From NCBI RefSeq assembly GCF_046044395.1, contig NZ_JBJUSG010000174.1, positions 1 to 5,903 of the forward strand: DNA of 5,903 nucleotides, given 5' to 3'. The notes below the pieces were generated by a model that was not told where the DNA came from, ran no database searches, and was given only the letters and a program-made list of their open reading frames with translations. Position numbers and translations under genes: made by a program. The DNA comes from Magnetominusculus dajiuhuensis. GTDB lineage: Bacteria > Nitrospirota > Thermodesulfovibrionia > Thermodesulfovibrionales > Magnetobacteriaceae. Shown here piece by piece: positions 5,311 through 5,903 of this stretch; positions within the stretch are counted from its first letter, which is position 1, and every line of letters begins with the position of its first letter.

Positions 5311-5610
5311 TCACTTAACAAAGAATTTAAACAGTGCAACCGTGACAGCCGTTTGGCCTATCCAAAATAGAAACATCCACTTGATTATATCAGCCTTGAC
5401 GTTGGCAACCTCAACCCGTAGTTTCTCTATTTCAAGCCGTAGTTTGCCTGATTCTTCAAACAAATCGGCCTTTGTAACCAGTTCTTTGGAGAGTTCGGCT
5501 TTAATTTTTGCGGTGTCAGGTTCAACCTTATTGAAGACCTCCACAAGGGCTTCAGTTGCATCTTCCCCCAGTTTTTCTCTTAACACCCTTGGTATCGTTA
5601 TCACGCTCAT
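5311..5610 (-). CDS. Small coiled-coil protein with C-terminal membrane anchor (DUF1640/CCDC90-like)
   Basis: A 99-residue protein of unknown function. It begins with ITIPRVLREKLGEDATEALVEVFN (4-27), followed by a heptad-rich charged stretch (about 30-75, with LRLEIEKLRVEVANVKADI) predicted to form a coiled coil, then a single hydrophobic span at about 77-97 ending in a short positively charged tail. This matches the plan of bacterial DUF1640 / CCDC90-like proteins, which are numerous in some environmental bacteria. No signal peptide is visible; a tail-anchored protein with the coil in the cytoplasm is likely. The ATG at 5610 is only 6 nt from the predicted -10 box. GTG at codon 3, with AAAGG 7 nt upstream, is an alternative start. 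Confidence 0.7.
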   Translation of the reverse strand: MSVITIPRVLREKLGEDATEALVEVFNKVEPDTAKIKAELSKELVTKADLFEESGKLRLEIEKLRVEVANVKADIIKWMFLFWIGQTAVTVALFKFFVK

Positions 5611-5616
5611 ACCTTT

Positions 5617-5645
5617 AAGCTACCACAAAAATAATTTTCTGTCAA
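5617..5645 (-). promoter_or_regulatory. Sigma70-type promoter for the leftward gene cluster
   Basis: On the minus strand, a perfect -35 TTGACA (5640-5645) and TAGCTT as -10 (5617-5622) are separated by 17 nt of A/T-rich sequence. The predicted start of transcription falls at or next to the ATG at 5610, so the first gene would be leaderless or nearly so. All genes to 171 lie downstream on the same strand without an obvious terminator, so this promoter could serve the whole cluster. The -10 matches the consensus at only 3 of 6 positions. Confidence 0.5.
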
Positions 5646-5656
5646 TCCACTTGACA
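5640..5656. promoter_or_regulatory. Palindrome overlapping the -35 box, possible operator
   Basis: TGTCAA-tccac-TTGACA is a perfect 6 bp inverted repeat with a 5-nt centre, and its left arm is the -35 hexamer. A repressor or other dimeric regulator could bind here. The similarity of an arm to TTGACA makes coincidence possible. Confidence 0.25.
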
Positions 5657-5676
5657 CGCCCACAGATATCTTAGTC

Positions 5677-5755
5677 CGTCATTCCGGCTTGTCCGGAATC
5701 TGTCTCTACACTACGTCCTCAAGCCAACGAAGATTCCGGACAAGCCGGAATGACG
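5677..5755. repeat. Perfect 24 bp inverted-repeat pair (BIME-like)
   Basis: The 24 bases at 5677-5700 are the exact reverse complement of 5732-5755, separated by 31 nt. Each arm is itself a palindrome (ATTCCGG and CCGGAAT around a 5-nt loop; 5681-5699 and 5733-5751). This is the head-to-head layout of paired REP elements. The right arm is part of the ~120 bp repeat shared with 63-182; the left arm is missing from the window's left copy because the intron tail sits there. Confidence 0.85.
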
Positions 5756-5836
5756 ACAAGACACGAAAGGTGGTGATAATTTTTTGTCGCGGAGCGAGAT
5801 AAGATATATTATTGCACATATGATTTAGAAATGGAA
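5717..5836. repeat. Dispersed ~120 bp repeat, copy 2 (right)
   Basis: Direct-orientation partner of 63-182, ungapped at offset 5654. It carries the same palindrome (5733-5751), a GATAA-tttt-TTGTC hairpin (5775-5788) and a TCGC-gga-GCGA hairpin (5787-5797). Differences from copy 1 inside these hairpins keep pairing through G-U wobble. Similarity ends around 5836. Together the two copies enclose all the protein genes in the window except the last codons of the ORF at 171-263. Confidence 0.88.
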
Positions 5837-5903
5837 CTATGCTAAGGTACTGTCAATAAATAAGTGTTACAAAGATGATCGTGGAGAGATGGAGTAGTTC
5901 CAT
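5837..5903. other. Unassigned right edge with a 9 bp inverted repeat
   Basis: ATGGAACTA at 5831-5839 is repeated in inverse as TAGTTCCAT at 5895-5903, exactly at the window edge. On the minus strand an open frame from 5903 to a TGA at 5853-5855 starts with MELLHLST, and could be the end of a longer gene to the right or chance. TGTCAATAAATAAG at 5851-5864 has the look of an insertion-sequence terminus, but no transposase or matching second end is in the window. Confidence 0.3.

Overview
Bacterial window of about 5.9 kb. Every recognisable protein gene is on the minus strand, so transcription reads from the right end to the left. The window suggests an anaerobic or facultatively anaerobic Gram-negative-type bacterium. 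This rests on an anaerobic-type corrin pathway (cbiL, cbiD, cbiE), dispersed ATTCCGG/CCGGAAT palindromic repeats, an Rpn-type nuclease gene and a small coiled-coil plus membrane-anchor protein. That mix would fit Nitrospirota or similar deep lineages. The taxonomic guess is weak inference and was not checked by any search.

Layout in the direction of transcription. (1) Right edge, 5611-5903: one copy of a ~120 bp dispersed repeat, a perfect 24 bp inverted-repeat pair beside it, and a good sigma70-type promoter (TTGACA, 17 nt, TAGCTT). (2) 5610-5311: small coiled-coil protein with a C-terminal membrane segment. (3) 5220-3624: DrrA-type ABC ATPase and its ABC-2 permease, overlapping by 8 bp. (4) 3588-1224: three consecutive corrin-ring methyltransferases, cbiL, cbiD and cbiE, with overlapping ends (ATGA, then 13 bp). 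cbiT does not follow cbiE. (5) 1218-292: an Rpn-family PD-(D/E)XK nuclease starting 5 nt after cbiE. (6) 263-171: a 30-codon ORF with a good ribosome binding site whose 3' end runs into the second repeat copy. (7) Left edge, 1-182: the 3' tail of a group II intron (end of domain V plus domain VI with a bulged branch-point A) followed directly by the other repeat copy.

The genes from 5610 to 171 are close enough to form one transcript. The central five encode an ABC-2 exporter-like pair and three steps of cobalamin ring methylation. No cobalamin riboswitch was seen.

The most interesting signal is inside the Rpn gene. A full consensus Shine-Dalgarno (TAAGGAGG) sits 8 nt before an in-frame internal ATG (codon 204). 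It would start a 105-residue C-terminal protein that begins just before an array of five 8-residue repeats. The full-length start has no comparable site. This is the arrangement described for Rpn toxin / intragenic RpnS antitoxin phage-defence systems. Second is the left edge: comparing the two repeat copies suggests that a group II intron inserted just downstream of the palindromic hairpin in one copy, with the other copy preserving the empty site.
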